A stretch of DNA of 64,000 nucleotides. Source: DAISKN01 sp964553925 (lineage in GTDB: Bacteria > Acidobacteriota > Vicinamibacteria > Marinacidobacterales > SMYC01). The DNA lies in the NCBI GenBank assembly GCA_964553925.1, contig CAZKNR010000208.1, forward strand, positions 1 through 64,000. The letters run 5' to 3'. Within the stretch, counting starts at the first letter, position 1, and the number at the start of each line of letters is the position of its first letter. A program made the position numbers and the translations under genes. The notes below the pieces were generated by a model. The model made no database searches. It was not told the origin of the DNA and saw only the letters and a list, made by a program, of their open reading frames with translations. Below are positions 49,797 to 58,766 of the stretch, one piece after another.

Positions 49797-50780
49797 ATGA
49801 GCCAACCAGCCGGGCGTCGTCTTTTCGCGACGTTATACGGACTTCTTACTTTCTTCGCATTTTTCGCAGGCACGGTCTCATTTCCGTCGTATTCCTTCCC
49901 GCAAGAGGAACCTTCACGAGAATCACAAGAAGGAAATATCCAGTTCCGATCCACCGTGGAGGCGGTCAATCTGAGCGTGGTCGTGACCGACAAGAAAGGC
50001 CGCTTCATCCCCGGCCTCGGTGCCGGCGACTTCCTCGTCTTCGAGAACCGCGTTCCTCAGGAGCTGGCGTTTTTCACGGCAGAGGTCACCCCCGTCACTC
50101 TCCTCGTGCTCCTCGACGCCTCCACCAGCGTCCGCGAGAGCGTCGACGGTATCAAGGAGGCGGCGTCCAACTTCGTGGGCAAGCTCTGGGAGGGAGACCA
50201 GGCCATCATCGCCGACTTCAACGAGCGGGTACGATTCAGCTCGCATTTCTCCGACGACGTGGACCGCCTGGTGCAAACCATCCAGTCGCTCTATCCCTCG
50301 GGCTGGACCGCGCTCTACGACTCGGTGCTGCTCTCCCTCGAAAAGGTGTCGGAAGCCGAGGGCCGGAAGGCGCTCCTGGTGTTCACCGACGGCGAGGATT
50401 CGCGCTCCGTCGGCTACGGAAGCGAAGCCTCGGCCAAGGATGTCGTCGAAGGCGCGAAGTTCTCCGAGGTCACGATCTACACCGTCGGGTTCGAGGGTCG
50501 CGGGGGGATGGGCAGCGGGGTCAACAAGGGGTTCCTCAAGAAGCTCTCGGAAGAGACCGGAGGAAGCGCCTTCTTCCCGAAAGGCATCGGCGATCTGAAC
50601 CAGAGCTTCGAGGACATTCAAGACGAGCTTCACAGCCAGTATCGCCTCGCCTACGTGCCCGTGAAACTGGACAAGAACGGCGAGTGGCGGGCGATTGAGG
50701 TGCGAGTCAAGGACCGCGACGATCTCGTGGTCCGCACCCGCCAGGGGTACTACGCCGTCCCCGAACGCCCGAGCGAATAA
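49797..50780 (+). CDS. secreted VWA protein with VWFA-related acidobacterial domain
   Basis: 327 residues, GGGAGGAG before the ATG. A signal-like N-terminus (LFATLYGLLTFFAFFAGTVSF) is followed by the segment VVVTDKKGRFIPGLGAGDFLVFEN, typical of the TIGR03436-type acidobacterial VWA proteins, and a VWA domain: LLVLLDASTSVRESV (MIDAS DxSxS), then ALYDSVLLSLEKV and LVFTDGEDSRS (MIDAS Asp). VWA folds bind protein ligands with a metal. This family is a good taxonomic hint for Acidobacteria. It is divergent from the DUF2203 operon. Confidence 0.93.
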   Translation: MSQPAGRRLFATLYGLLTFFAFFAGTVSFPSYSFPQEEPSRESQEGNIQFRSTVEAVNLSVVVTDKKGRFIPGLGAGDFLVFENRVPQELAFFTAEVTPVTLLVLLDASTSVRESVDGIKEAASNFVGKLWEGDQAIIADFNERVRFSSHFSDDVDRLVQTIQSLYPSGWTALYDSVLLSLEKVSEAEGRKALLVFTDGEDSRSVGYGSEASAKDVVEGAKFSEVTIYTVGFEGRGGMGSGVNKGFLKKLSEETGGSAFFPKGIGDLNQSFEDIQDELHSQYRLAYVPVKLDKNGEWRAIEVRVKDRDDLVVRTRQGYYAVPERPSE

Positions 50781-50810
50781 CCCGGAAAACGGGTGTTGAG
50801 GAGGGACGTG

Positions 50811-51368
50811 ATGGAAGAAGTCATTTCGAAGATGGTGGCGGATTTCGAGGACGGCCGGATTACCCGCCGGGAGCTGGTGAAGAGCATCGCGCTCGCGGCG
50901 GCGGCCTTCGTCCCCGGGTCGGCCGCGTCGAGCCCGAAGCTCGAGACGGGCTTCCGGACGCTCTCGCTCGATCACATTTCCTATCAGGTGGCCGACTACA
51001 AGAAGACCCGCGATTTCTACGCCGACCTCATGGGAATGACGGTCTCCGGCGACAACGGCACGAGTCAGTGCGAGCTCCACTTTGGCGATTCCATTCTCAT
51101 CGCCCGCAACCATCGAGAGCGCCCGGGCCAGCCGCCGCCCGCCGAGCGGAAAGGGATGGTCGATCACGTCGCATACAAGATCGACGACTGGGATACCGCG
51201 AGGGTGAAGGCCGCGCTCGAGCGGCGCGGACTGACGCCTCGACTGGATAAAGGCGGCGACACCCCGAACTACGTCAGCTTTCACGTTGGGGACCCGGACG
51301 GCTTCGACCTTCAGATCAGCGGCATCGCGAAGCCTGGAGATACGGAGTACGAGAAGGCGCCTCGCTGA
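50811..51368 (+). CDS. exported VOC-superfamily protein (glyoxalase/dioxygenase fold), Tat-type signal
   Basis: 185 residues, GAGGAGGGACGTG before the ATG. The N-terminus has a twin-arginine segment (TRRELVKSIALAAAAF) preceded by a hydrophilic stretch, so export folded is likely. The VOC domain begins LDHISYQVADYKKTRDFYADLMGM and ends VSFHVGDPDGFDLQISG; DHISY supplies a metal His, and the second half has a DHVAYKI repeat. The Glu metal ligand near the end appears as Asp/Gln, so the activity is uncertain. Follows the VWA gene by 30 bases. Confidence 0.85.
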   Translation: MEEVISKMVADFEDGRITRRELVKSIALAAAAFVPGSAASSPKLETGFRTLSLDHISYQVADYKKTRDFYADLMGMTVSGDNGTSQCELHFGDSILIARNHRERPGQPPPAERKGMVDHVAYKIDDWDTARVKAALERRGLTPRLDKGGDTPNYVSFHVGDPDGFDLQISGIAKPGDTEYEKAPR

Positions 51369-51445
51369 GCGGTCCCGGGGGCCCGCGAAGGCTCCGATCG
51401 GCGTCGAGTCCCTCGGAAGAAGCCCGAGTCAGGCTCTAGAAGCGA

Positions 51446-51475
51446 CGCGAGGCGGGATGGACCTCCCGCCTCGCG
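51446..51475. terminator. perfect 12-bp hairpin between convergent genes
   Basis: 51446-51457 pairs perfectly with 51464-51475 around a six-base loop, all GC-rich, between the ends of the VOC gene (+) and the cupin gene (-). No T-run follows on either strand, so it may act as a bidirectional pause or RNA-stabilising hairpin rather than a classical terminator. Confidence 0.55.
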
Positions 51476-51485
51476 CCGTGAGCGT

Positions 51486-52157
51486 CTACTTGATCGCCAC
51501 GATCACCATGTCCACGGGCTTTCCGCCGGTGTTCTTGGCTTCATGGGCGACGCCGCGGCCGATGAACTGCGCTTCTCCGCGGGCCCAGGTCGTCTTTGCC
51601 GGCTTGCCGTCGATCGAGAGCGACAGCTGGGCTGGGCCGAGCGCGATGACCACCTGGTCGAACTCGTGCTTGCTTCCCGCCGGTTCCGCGAATGTGGCCG
51701 AGGCCGTCGAGCGGTAAGCGAGAGCGCGGGGGCCTTCGGCCAGCGCGTTCATCGTCATGCCGGGGCGGGACGTGGGAAGCGCCGCGGTGCCCGGCGCCGC
51801 TGTCTTGAACTCGATCAACAGCGCATCGATCGGTCCCGTACCGATGTTTGCCGGGTTGTGCGTGCCGGCGGGCGTGTACATCGCTGACTCGCTGGCCATG
51901 TCGTTGTCTTGCGTTTTGCCGTCGGGCAGGGTGAAACGGACCTTGGAGGCCGACAGCGGAATCACGATGGAATCCGGATGCTGATGCATCGTGCTCTTCT
52001 CGCCGGGGGCGTAGCCGATCTTCAGCACGCGCACGCTCGCGTTCTCGAACACCACCTTGTAGTGCGCCGGATCCGCCTTCACCGCGTCCTGAGCGCGGGC
52101 GGCTCCCGACCACGCGAGCGCAAGCAGCACGATCAAGAATGTCTTCCATACCTTCAC
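51486..52157 (-). CDS. secreted cupin-domain protein (two-cupin)
   Basis: 223 residues from GTG 52157 with AGGGAG upstream. Signal peptide WKTFLIVLLALAWSGAARA. Two cupin-like halves: YKVVFENASVRVLKIGYAPGEKSTMHQHPDSIVIPLS, with a HxH metal pair, and the second beginning near EPAGSKHEFDQVVIALG with VAHEAKNTGG at the end. Such proteins often bind a divalent metal; the substrate is unknown. Confidence 0.82.
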   Translation of the reverse strand: MKVWKTFLIVLLALAWSGAARAQDAVKADPAHYKVVFENASVRVLKIGYAPGEKSTMHQHPDSIVIPLSASKVRFTLPDGKTQDNDMASESAMYTPAGTHNPANIGTGPIDALLIEFKTAAPGTAALPTSRPGMTMNALAEGPRALAYRSTASATFAEPAGSKHEFDQVVIALGPAQLSLSIDGKPAKTTWARGEAQFIGRGVAHEAKNTGGKPVDMVIVAIK

Positions 52158-52290
52158 TGGGCACTCCCTTCGGACCGTAAGTAGACCTGACAAACGGTAA
52201 GCAGAACTGAACCGTAGAACGACCGCGGAGTATGCCTCCAATGCGCGAGCGCGTCAATACCGAAGGCCTACCGCTCTCCGGGAATTTCTT

Positions 52291-53442
52291 CTAGCGATAG
52301 GACTTTTCGAGGTACTGCTTCGCCAGGCGCGTCGTTTGAGGGTCGGTGTCGAGGCGCATCACGCGGCGGTAGTCGGACTCTGCCGCCGAGCGCAGGCCTC
52401 GCGCGTCAGAGGTCATTCCTCGCCGCAGGAAGACCTGGGATCGTACCCAGTCCGGCGCTCCCGGCGTCTCGAGCGCCCGCTCGAGCTCGCGCGCGGCGCC
52501 CAGGGGGTCCCTGGCGAAGAGACGGCTCTCCCCGAGGCGCACGAAAACCAGCCCGGGCGCCAGGAGCTCGAGGCCTTCGCTCATCTCGTTTTTTTTGGCG
52601 AGAACCTCCTCGAACGCCCGGCGCGCCGCGGCCCAGTCCTTTCGCAAGAGGTGGAGGCTCCCGCGTTCCATGGGAAGGAATGGATTTCGAGGAAACGCGT
52701 TCTCGAGCTCGCGGAGCGCCGCGAGAGAGCTCAGATAGCGCTTTTCCCTCTGCTGCATCACGGAGAGCGAAAGCCGGGCTACCCACCTCGTGCGCTCCCC
52801 GCCTCTGACGGCGCGCTCCACCAGAGAGAGGCCTTTCTCTTTCGAGCCTTTGATCCCGACGACGAAGCCCAGGATCCGGAGCGAGCGGGGAAGAGTCGCG
52901 AGGGTGTACTCGAAGATACCCGGCAGAAGGCAGGCGTCGGCGTAGTCCGGATCGATCCGAAGGAGCCGCTCGTGATAGTCCCTGGCGCGCTTGCCCGCCT
53001 GGTACGCGCCGTAGTAGCTGTGCTCGACGGAAGCGAGGTACGCGCTCATGAGGCCTTCGGCGGAGCCGCGAAAGAAGAGGCCGTCGAGGTCGCGCGGATT
53101 TTTCTTCAGGATTGAGTCGGCCCGCGAGATGGCTTCCTCGATCAGCCGCTTGAACGCGCGATCGAGCTCTACCGGCGGCGGGATGTTCTTCCAGGACCAG
53201 TACTGTCCGGTGCGGAACGTCGCCCCCGCCATGCCGCCGCGCCTCGAGAACTCCTCCATCCAGAGGGCGGTCGCCTCGTAGTACGGGCCCGCGGGAGAAA
53301 GCGGCGCCTTTCGGTCGAGCTCGGAAAAGACGGCGCGGGCTCTCGCGATCTCCATGTTGTAGAGGTGCGTTCGTCCCGCCTCTTCGAGCTCGGGAGCCGT
53401 GGCGGCGCCGAGTGTCGCGAGGAGGAGTGGGAGCGCGTTCAT
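52291..53442 (-). CDS. secreted tetratricopeptide-like protein
   Basis: 383 residues from ATG 53442, with GGAGAA upstream. A weak signal sequence (MNALPLLLATLGAATA) is followed by helical repeats: NMEIARARAVFSELDRKAPLSP, a DSILKKNPRDLDGLFFRGSAEG segment typical of TPR tetrads, ALRELENAFPRNPFLPMERGSLHL, and further repeats to the C-terminus. No enzymatic motif is seen. Divergent from the NUDIX gene with which it shares a compact promoter region; TACATT lies just before its own ribosome-binding site. Confidence 0.85.
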   Translation of the reverse strand: MNALPLLLATLGAATAPELEEAGRTHLYNMEIARARAVFSELDRKAPLSPAGPYYEATALWMEEFSRRGGMAGATFRTGQYWSWKNIPPPVELDRAFKRLIEEAISRADSILKKNPRDLDGLFFRGSAEGLMSAYLASVEHSYYGAYQAGKRARDYHERLLRIDPDYADACLLPGIFEYTLATLPRSLRILGFVVGIKGSKEKGLSLVERAVRGGERTRWVARLSLSVMQQREKRYLSSLAALRELENAFPRNPFLPMERGSLHLLRKDWAAARRAFEEVLAKKNEMSEGLELLAPGLVFVRLGESRLFARDPLGAARELERALETPGAPDWVRSQVFLRRGMTSDARGLRSAAESDYRRVMRLDTDPQTTRLAKQYLEKSYR

Positions 53443-53474
53443 GCGTTTCTCCGAATGTAGCAAAGATCCGCGCA

Positions 53475-53483
53475 TGCTAGAAT
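53475..53483 (+). promoter_or_regulatory. extended -10 promoter of the NUDIX gene, probably leaderless
   Basis: TGCTAGAAT, six bases before the GTG at 53490. It overlaps the divergent promoter region of the minus-strand TPR gene. Confidence 0.55.
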
Positions 53484-53489
53484 TCCCTG

Positions 53490-54050
53490 GTGGGTGAGCC
53501 CCCGAGCTTCCGCATTCTCTCTTCCCGCACCATCTATCGCGGACGCGTGGTGCATCTCGACGTCGACCGCGTCGTCGAGCCCTCGGGCATGGAAGTCGAG
53601 CGAGAGATCGTGCGCCATCCGGGGGCGGCGGTGCTTCTCCCGGTGACACTCGACCGGCGTGTGATCTTGATTCGCCAGTTTCGCTACGCGGCCGGTGAGA
53701 TCTTGCTCGAAGTCCCGGCGGGGACGATCGACCCCGGTGAGAGCCCGGAAGAGACCGCGGGAAGAGAGCTCGTCGAAGAGACCGGGTACCATGCCGGCCG
53801 GCTCGAGAAGCTCGCGGAGTTCTTTCCCTCTCCGGGAATTCTGGCCGAGCGCATGCACCTCTTCCTCGCGACCGAGCTCGAGAAGCGCGAGGCTTCCCCT
53901 GACGCGGACGAGAGCCTGGAGGTCGTGGAGCTTTCCTGGGAGCAGGCCGAAGCACTCGTGCCGGGGAAGGACGTCCGCGACGCGAAGACCCTCGTGGCCC
54001 TGTCCTTCCTGAGGCGGCATCCGCTCTTGACGAACACCGGGCCTCGTTGA
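53490..54050 (+). CDS. NUDIX hydrolase, ADP-ribose pyrophosphatase type
   Basis: 186 residues, GTG start. The NUDIX box is complete: G-x5-E-x7-R-E-L-V-E-E-T-G (GTIDPGESPEETAGRELVEE then TGY, near residues 78-100). The preceding strand LDRRVILIRQFRYAAGEILLEVPAG is characteristic of ADP-ribose pyrophosphatases (NudF type), which split ADP-ribose into AMP and ribose 5-phosphate. It overlaps the following gene by four bases (TTGA). Confidence 0.92.
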   Translation: MGEPPSFRILSSRTIYRGRVVHLDVDRVVEPSGMEVEREIVRHPGAAVLLPVTLDRRVILIRQFRYAAGEILLEVPAGTIDPGESPEETAGRELVEETGYHAGRLEKLAEFFPSPGILAERMHLFLATELEKREASPDADESLEVVELSWEQAEALVPGKDVRDAKTLVALSFLRRHPLLTNTGPR

Positions 54051-56623
54051 AGCGCGCTGTCCTGGGAGCCGCCGCGGGAGTCGCGGCCGGGCTCGCCCTC
54101 GTCGTCCGCACCACGCTTCGCGCCCCGATCTTCGATTCTCCCGCCGGGGCCGAAGACCCCTGGCTCGTGAGCTCGGTCCCGCCGCTCCTCCTCGTCCTCA
54201 TCGCCGTCGCTCTCTCCGGCTCTCTCGGAGTCTTCCTCGCGCGAAGAGGCAGGGAGGATCTCCTGACGCCGTTTCTCCCCTGCGGGCTCGCGGCCGGAAT
54301 CTTTATTCCGGGCGCCTTCGCCGAATTCCCGTTCCTCGCCTCGTTCGCGGGAAGGTTTCTCGATCTCCTGCTCGTCGCCGGTCTCGGGGTTTCGCTCTCG
54401 AGGCTCGCGCGGCGGCTTCCCCCGCTCGCGCCGTCCGCGAAAACGATCGGGCTCGCCTTCTTCGTCTTCTATCTCATTGTCGGTTCCTGGATCTCATCCA
54501 AGGTGGGGCTTTCAGGTGACGAGCCTCACTACCTCCTCATCACCGAGAGCCTCCTCCGCGACTTCGACCTCGCCGTCCAAAACAACTACGGCGCCGAGGA
54601 CTACCGGCGCTTCTACCAGGGAAAGATCGGCCCGCGGCTCGCCGCGGGGACCCCCTACTCGGTGCACGGCATCGGTGTGCCGCTTCTGCTTGCTCCCGGC
54701 TATGCCGCCTTTGGCCTCTTCGGGGTTCTCCTGACCGAGGCCTTGATCTCGGCTCTTCTCCTGGGCGCGATCTACCGGGCTTCGATCCGGATCACGGCGA
54801 GCCCCTCCGCCTCGCTCGCGGCCGTCGCTGGCTTCGGGCTCACCTCTCCCGCCCTGTTCCTCTCGGTCTCCGCGTACCCCGAGCTTCCGGCGGCGCTCGT
54901 CGCGGCCTTGGCGTTGTCGAGGCTTCTCGATTCCGAATCGCCGAGCGCTTTCGCCGCTTTCGGCTGGACGCTCGCGTTCGGAGCCCTTCCGTTTTTTCAC
55001 CTCAAGTTCCTGCCGCTCGCCGGGGTTCTGCTCGCTGCCTTCGTCTTTCAGTTCGGGCAGTTCGGCCAGTTCAGGAAGTTCGGGCAGTTCGGGCGCCGGC
55101 GGGAATCCCCACTCGCCTGGCTCGCCCTCGGAGCCGCGGTGTCGCTCGGGTCTTTCCTCCTCTTCACCTTCCTGACCCTGGGAAGCTTCGACCCCACGGC
55201 CTCCTATGGCCGTCAGCGGATTTTTCTTGGCCGCGTTCCCCTGGGAATCGCGGGCCTCCTGTTCGACCAGGAGTACGGACTTCTGCTCCACGCGCCGGTC
55301 TATCTTCTGGGGTTCGCGGGAATCGTCACCCTGTTCCGGCGGAAGGCGCTCCTGGGAGCGGTGACCCTTCTCGCCCTTCTTTCGGTCGCGATCCCTGGCG
55401 CCGCACATCCGCTGTGGTCGGGGGGGACATCCCCGCCGGCGCGGTTCCTCTTTCCCGCGCTCCCGCTTTTGGCCATCGCCGCGGCGGCCCTTCTGGAGCA
55501 GGAGCGGGAGATTGGAGCCGGCCGCTTCTCGTCCTGGCTTCTCGCGCCCAGTGTGGCCCTCGGTCTCTCGATGGTCTTTCTTCCCGGTGGCCCGTTTTTC
55601 CTGAACGCGAGGGACGGGACGGGACGAATCTGGGAGGCGCTCTCGACCTCCTGGAATCTCTCGGACTATCTCCCATCCATCGTTCGCGCCGACCCGCGCT
55701 CGCTCGCGACCGCGGCGGGGCTTTTCCTTCTCGTCCTTCTCGCGATCGGAGCGCAGCTCCGGCGCGCTCGAGGCTTTCGGACCGCCCCGCTCTTCGGAGC
55801 ACTTCTGCTCGCCGCCTGGGCGCTCGACCGGACCGGCCTCCCCCGATCGCGCGAGCTCGAGCCGCACTGGGTCTCAGGCGTCATGGAGCGTCTGTCGAGC
55901 GGCGGCGAGGAAGGCTTTGTCGCCCTTCCCTCCTTCGAGCGGCTTTCGCGAGAAGCGCTCACCGCGCGCGTGTCGCTCCCGCTCGAAGCGCTCTCTGGCG
56001 ACGGCGATCCCTCACATTGGTGGAGCCGCCCCTACTTGCTTCCGGCGGGTCGCTTTCGCCTGACGGGGACACCGCCTTCAGGAGTTACGTTTTATAACGG
56101 CGAGGGCGCCTTCCAATCCGGCGATCTCGTTTTCTCTTCCGAAGTCGCCCTCGGGCGGTTTCAACTCCGCGCGCAAAACCTATTCGAGCCACCGAGGATC
56201 TTCCTTCTCGAGCCCCGCCCGGCTTCACTCGAGGGGCTCGTCGCGCTCTCCACTCTCTCCACCGAGGGTCTCAGGCTTCACGCGCTCGATGAGGAGGTCT
56301 ATTCCGATCCGGCGGGCTTCTGGATCCGGAAGTCCTCGCGCGCTTCGTTCGCGATCGAGAGAGGGCCGGCCGGTGCGCGGGAGGCGATGCTCCGGATCGA
56401 GAACGGCGGCGTTTCGAACTTCGTAACCGTGGACTCCGGGGCGGTCAAGGAAAGCTTCCGGCTCGATCCCTGGGAGGAGCGGGACATCGAGCTTCCGCTG
56501 GAAGTGCTTGTCGAGGCCTTTGCCATCGAGAGCCAAAGCGGATTCCGCCCCTCGGCGCTCGACCCGGGCTCGCGGGATGATCGCGAGCTCGGAGTCCTGG
56601 TCCGCGCTTCGCCCGGCCTTTGA
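54047..56623 (+). CDS. large membrane protein, GT-C/ArnT-like glycosyltransferase
   Basis: 858 residues, TTG start overlapping the NUDIX stop. About 12-14 membrane segments in residues 1-610, and a C-terminal soluble, probably periplasmic, beta-rich region (650-858). The first large loop contains SGDEPHYLLITESLLRDFDL, matching the GT-C signature (Asp-Glu) that binds the lipid-phosphate sugar donor in ArnT/PMT-type transferases. It would transfer a sugar to a periplasmic acceptor. A run of 9-bp repeats encodes an unusual Gln/Phe/Gly stretch near residues 335-349 in a cytoplasmic or loop region. Confidence 0.82.
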   Translation: MKRAVLGAAAGVAAGLALVVRTTLRAPIFDSPAGAEDPWLVSSVPPLLLVLIAVALSGSLGVFLARRGREDLLTPFLPCGLAAGIFIPGAFAEFPFLASFAGRFLDLLLVAGLGVSLSRLARRLPPLAPSAKTIGLAFFVFYLIVGSWISSKVGLSGDEPHYLLITESLLRDFDLAVQNNYGAEDYRRFYQGKIGPRLAAGTPYSVHGIGVPLLLAPGYAAFGLFGVLLTEALISALLLGAIYRASIRITASPSASLAAVAGFGLTSPALFLSVSAYPELPAALVAALALSRLLDSESPSAFAAFGWTLAFGALPFFHLKFLPLAGVLLAAFVFQFGQFGQFRKFGQFGRRRESPLAWLALGAAVSLGSFLLFTFLTLGSFDPTASYGRQRIFLGRVPLGIAGLLFDQEYGLLLHAPVYLLGFAGIVTLFRRKALLGAVTLLALLSVAIPGAAHPLWSGGTSPPARFLFPALPLLAIAAAALLEQEREIGAGRFSSWLLAPSVALGLSMVFLPGGPFFLNARDGTGRIWEALSTSWNLSDYLPSIVRADPRSLATAAGLFLLVLLAIGAQLRRARGFRTAPLFGALLLAAWALDRTGLPRSRELEPHWVSGVMERLSSGGEEGFVALPSFERLSREALTARVSLPLEALSGDGDPSHWWSRPYLLPAGRFRLTGTPPSGVTFYNGEGAFQSGDLVFSSEVALGRFQLRAQNLFEPPRIFLLEPRPASLEGLVALSTLSTEGLRLHALDEEVYSDPAGFWIRKSSRASFAIERGPAGAREAMLRIENGGVSNFVTVDSGAVKESFRLDPWEERDIELPLEVLVEAFAIESQSGFRPSALDPGSRDDRELGVLVRASPGL
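55051..55095. repeat. five imperfect 9-bp tandem repeats (gttcgggca)
   Basis: Units at 55051, 55060, 55069, 55078 and 55087 (gttcgggca with variants gttcggcca and gttcaggaa). They encode QFG-type triplets in the GT-C-like membrane protein. The unit is a multiple of three, so length change keeps the frame. Confidence 0.85.
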
Positions 56624-56745
56624 CTAGCATGCCGGCGTTCCGGATAATGAATTCATAGACAAACCGATCCCGCATCAGGCCAGTAAGGCCTCGGCGCCGC
56701 GCCCGCGGGAACGCGAACGGCGCCCGAAAGCCGGTACGTGAGAGA

Positions 56746-57588
56746 GTGTCCTTGAGAAACGGAAACGGATTTTTTTCTGGTCCCGAGCCTCGGCTCTTCG
56801 CCCACCGAGGAGCGAGCGCCCGCGCGCCGGAGAACAGTCTCGAAGCCTTCCGTCTCGCGCGCGAGCAGGGCGCCTCGTACCTCGAGCTCGACGTTCACCT
56901 CACCGCCGATTCCGAGCTCGCGGTCATTCACGACAGCTCGGTTTCACGCACCACCGGCCGGCGAGGGCGCGTCGAGAACATGAGCTTCGCCGAGATTCGA
57001 AAGCTCGACGCCGGTTTCAAGTTCACGATGGATCACGGCCGGACGTTTCCCTATCGCGGGAAAGGCCTTCGGGTTCCCGCTCTGGGCGAGGTTCTGGATA
57101 CTTTTCCCGAGATGTGGATCACCGTTGAGATCAAGCAGACTCGCGCGGGGATCGCGGATGCTCTGGCGCAAGTCTTAAGGTCCCATCGCGCGGAAGACCG
57201 GGTGATCGTGGCGTCGAGCGAGCACGAGCTCCTTTCGGCCTTCCGCGCGGTTTGCCCTTCGGTCGCGACCAGCTTCAGTAAGGACGAAGTAAGGGAGTTC
57301 CTCCTGCGTTTGCGGGGAGGGTCGATGGGCGGCTACCGTCCCCCCGGAGTGGCGTTTCAGGTGCCCGAGTACAAAGGTCTTCGCCGGGTGGTATCGAAGT
57401 CCGTCATCGAGGCGATTCACGGCTTCGGCGTCGAGATTCACGTCTGGACCGTCAACGAGCCGGTGCACATCGCTCGGCTTCTCTCCTGGGGAGTCGATGG
57501 GATCATGACCGACGACCCGGCCCGCGCGATCGCGAACGTTGCGGTTCTCCGGGATCTCAGAAACGGTCCGGGGGGCAACCATGGGTGA
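56746..57588 (+). CDS. glycerophosphodiester phosphodiesterase family protein
   Basis: 280 residues, GTG start. LFAHRGASARAPENSLEAFRLA (first catalytic His near residue 20), then YLELDVHLTADSELAVIHDSSVSRTT (Glu, Asp and second catalytic His), WITVEIK and GVEIHVWTVNEPVHIARLLSWGVDGIMTDDP are all GDPD signatures. It hydrolyses glycerophosphodiesters to glycerol 3-phosphate and an alcohol. No signal peptide is seen, so it is probably cytoplasmic. It overlaps the thioredoxin gene by eight bases. Confidence 0.93.
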   Translation: MSLRNGNGFFSGPEPRLFAHRGASARAPENSLEAFRLAREQGASYLELDVHLTADSELAVIHDSSVSRTTGRRGRVENMSFAEIRKLDAGFKFTMDHGRTFPYRGKGLRVPALGEVLDTFPEMWITVEIKQTRAGIADALAQVLRSHRAEDRVIVASSEHELLSAFRAVCPSVATSFSKDEVREFLLRLRGGSMGGYRPPGVAFQVPEYKGLRRVVSKSVIEAIHGFGVEIHVWTVNEPVHIARLLSWGVDGIMTDDPARAIANVAVLRDLRNGPGGNHG

Positions 57589-58129
57589 TCGCCTCCGCTT
57601 GCTCGTTACCGGCTTCGCTTCGGTCGCTCTCGCCCTCGATTTGCTCTCCTGCAACAAAGACCCGGGACCTCAGGTGGGAATGCCCGCCCCCGGCTTCACC
57701 CTTCCGGATCTCGAAGGGAAGCTCCACGGTCTCGCCGGCTTTCGCGGCCGGGTGGTGGTGCTGAACTTCTGGGCGACCTGGTGCCCTCCTTGTATCGACG
57801 AGATGCCGTCGCTCGAAAGGCTCCACCAGGCGCTCGCCGACCAGGGCGTCGCCGTGATCGCTGTCTCGGTCGACGAGAGATTCAGCGACGTCCCTGCCTT
57901 CGTCCAGAAATTCGATCTGACGTTCTCCGTCCTCTACGACGAGGGGAAGAAGGTTTCTCGGAAGTATCAGACGTTCAAGTATCCCGAGACCTATATCCTC
58001 GACCGCGAAGGCCGGCTCAAGTCCAAGGTCGTGGGGCCGCGCGACTGGGCGGCGCCGACGGTGATCCGGGACATGGTGGAGCTTCTGAAGGAGGAGCCAC
58101 CGCCGCGGGAAACGTCCGGGGAAGGCTGA
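57581..58129 (+). CDS. TlpA/ResA-like thioredoxin-fold lipoprotein
   Basis: 182 residues from ATG 57581. A signal segment ends in a lipobox (LDLLSC, Cys24). The redoxin domain has GMPAPGFTLPDLEG at its start, VVVLNFWATWCPPCIDEMPSL with the CPPC active site, and the cis-Pro strand KYPETYILDREG. TlpA/ResA proteins reduce periplasmic disulfides, for example in cytochrome c or CuA maturation; the oxidase operon is 16 kb away, so a link is only possible, not shown. Part of the plus-strand run with GDPD and NUDIX. Confidence 0.92.
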   Translation: MGDRLRLLVTGFASVALALDLLSCNKDPGPQVGMPAPGFTLPDLEGKLHGLAGFRGRVVVLNFWATWCPPCIDEMPSLERLHQALADQGVAVIAVSVDERFSDVPAFVQKFDLTFSVLYDEGKKVSRKYQTFKYPETYILDREGRLKSKVVGPRDWAAPTVIRDMVELLKEEPPPRETSGEG

Positions 58130-58146
58130 CGCTTCTCGGCGCACTC

Positions 58147-58749
58147 ATGCACATCGGAAGGCACATCGTTCAAGAGCTGGTCTTCACTTTCGGGGAGCCG
58201 GAGGTGGAGCGATGGGAAGTTCCCGTGACCGAGGGCGAGCTCGACGGACTCGAGCGCCACAGAAGCCTCGGGCGAGCTCACGACGTGTGCCTCGTGATTC
58301 AGGACAAAGACAACCTCGCGGTCATCCGCAAGCGGGGATACCCGCCGGGGGCGTATCGCTTTCCCTCGGGAGGGGTCCACCCCGAGGAGTCTTTCCTCGA
58401 CGGCGCGGTCCGGGAAGCGCTCGAGGAGACGGGGCTCTCCGTGCGCATCGAGGACTATCTGCTGCAGGTGCACGTGACTTTCATTTCCGGCGTTTCCGGC
58501 GTTTCCGGAGAGCGGCGCGCGAAGTGGAGCACTCACGTCATGCTGGCGCATCCGTTCGAGGGCTCTCTCGTTCCCCGGGACACGGAGGAAATCGAGGCGG
58601 CGCGCTGGATCCAGTGGCCCGAGCTCGAAGGCAAGGTAAATCCGCTGCTGCGCGATTCCGGACTGGGAGGGCTCGCGTATCGCGCCCGGCTTCATGAGAG
58701 CGTGCGCGCGATCCTTCTCGCGAAGAATCGCGCCCCTGCCGGGCCCTGA
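58147..58749 (+). CDS. NUDIX hydrolase (second)
   Basis: 200 residues from ATG 58147. NUDIX box GGVHPEESFLDGAVREALEE then TGL, near residues 76-98, with RKRGYPPGAYRFPSGG before it. The substrate is unknown. Three 9-bp units (tttccggcg type, near 58489-58515) encode SGVSGVSG in a loop after the box. Lies 17 bases after the TlpA-like gene and 17 before the cNMP-binding gene. Confidence 0.88.
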   Translation: MHIGRHIVQELVFTFGEPEVERWEVPVTEGELDGLERHRSLGRAHDVCLVIQDKDNLAVIRKRGYPPGAYRFPSGGVHPEESFLDGAVREALEETGLSVRIEDYLLQVHVTFISGVSGVSGERRAKWSTHVMLAHPFEGSLVPRDTEEIEAARWIQWPELEGKVNPLLRDSGLGGLAYRARLHESVRAILLAKNRAPAGP

Positions 58750-58766
58750 CGACTGAAGCCGATTCG

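Noticed and set aside
53439..54020. Minus-strand open frame opposite the NUDIX gene
   Set aside because: Antisense of a complete NUDIX box protein with its own promoter.
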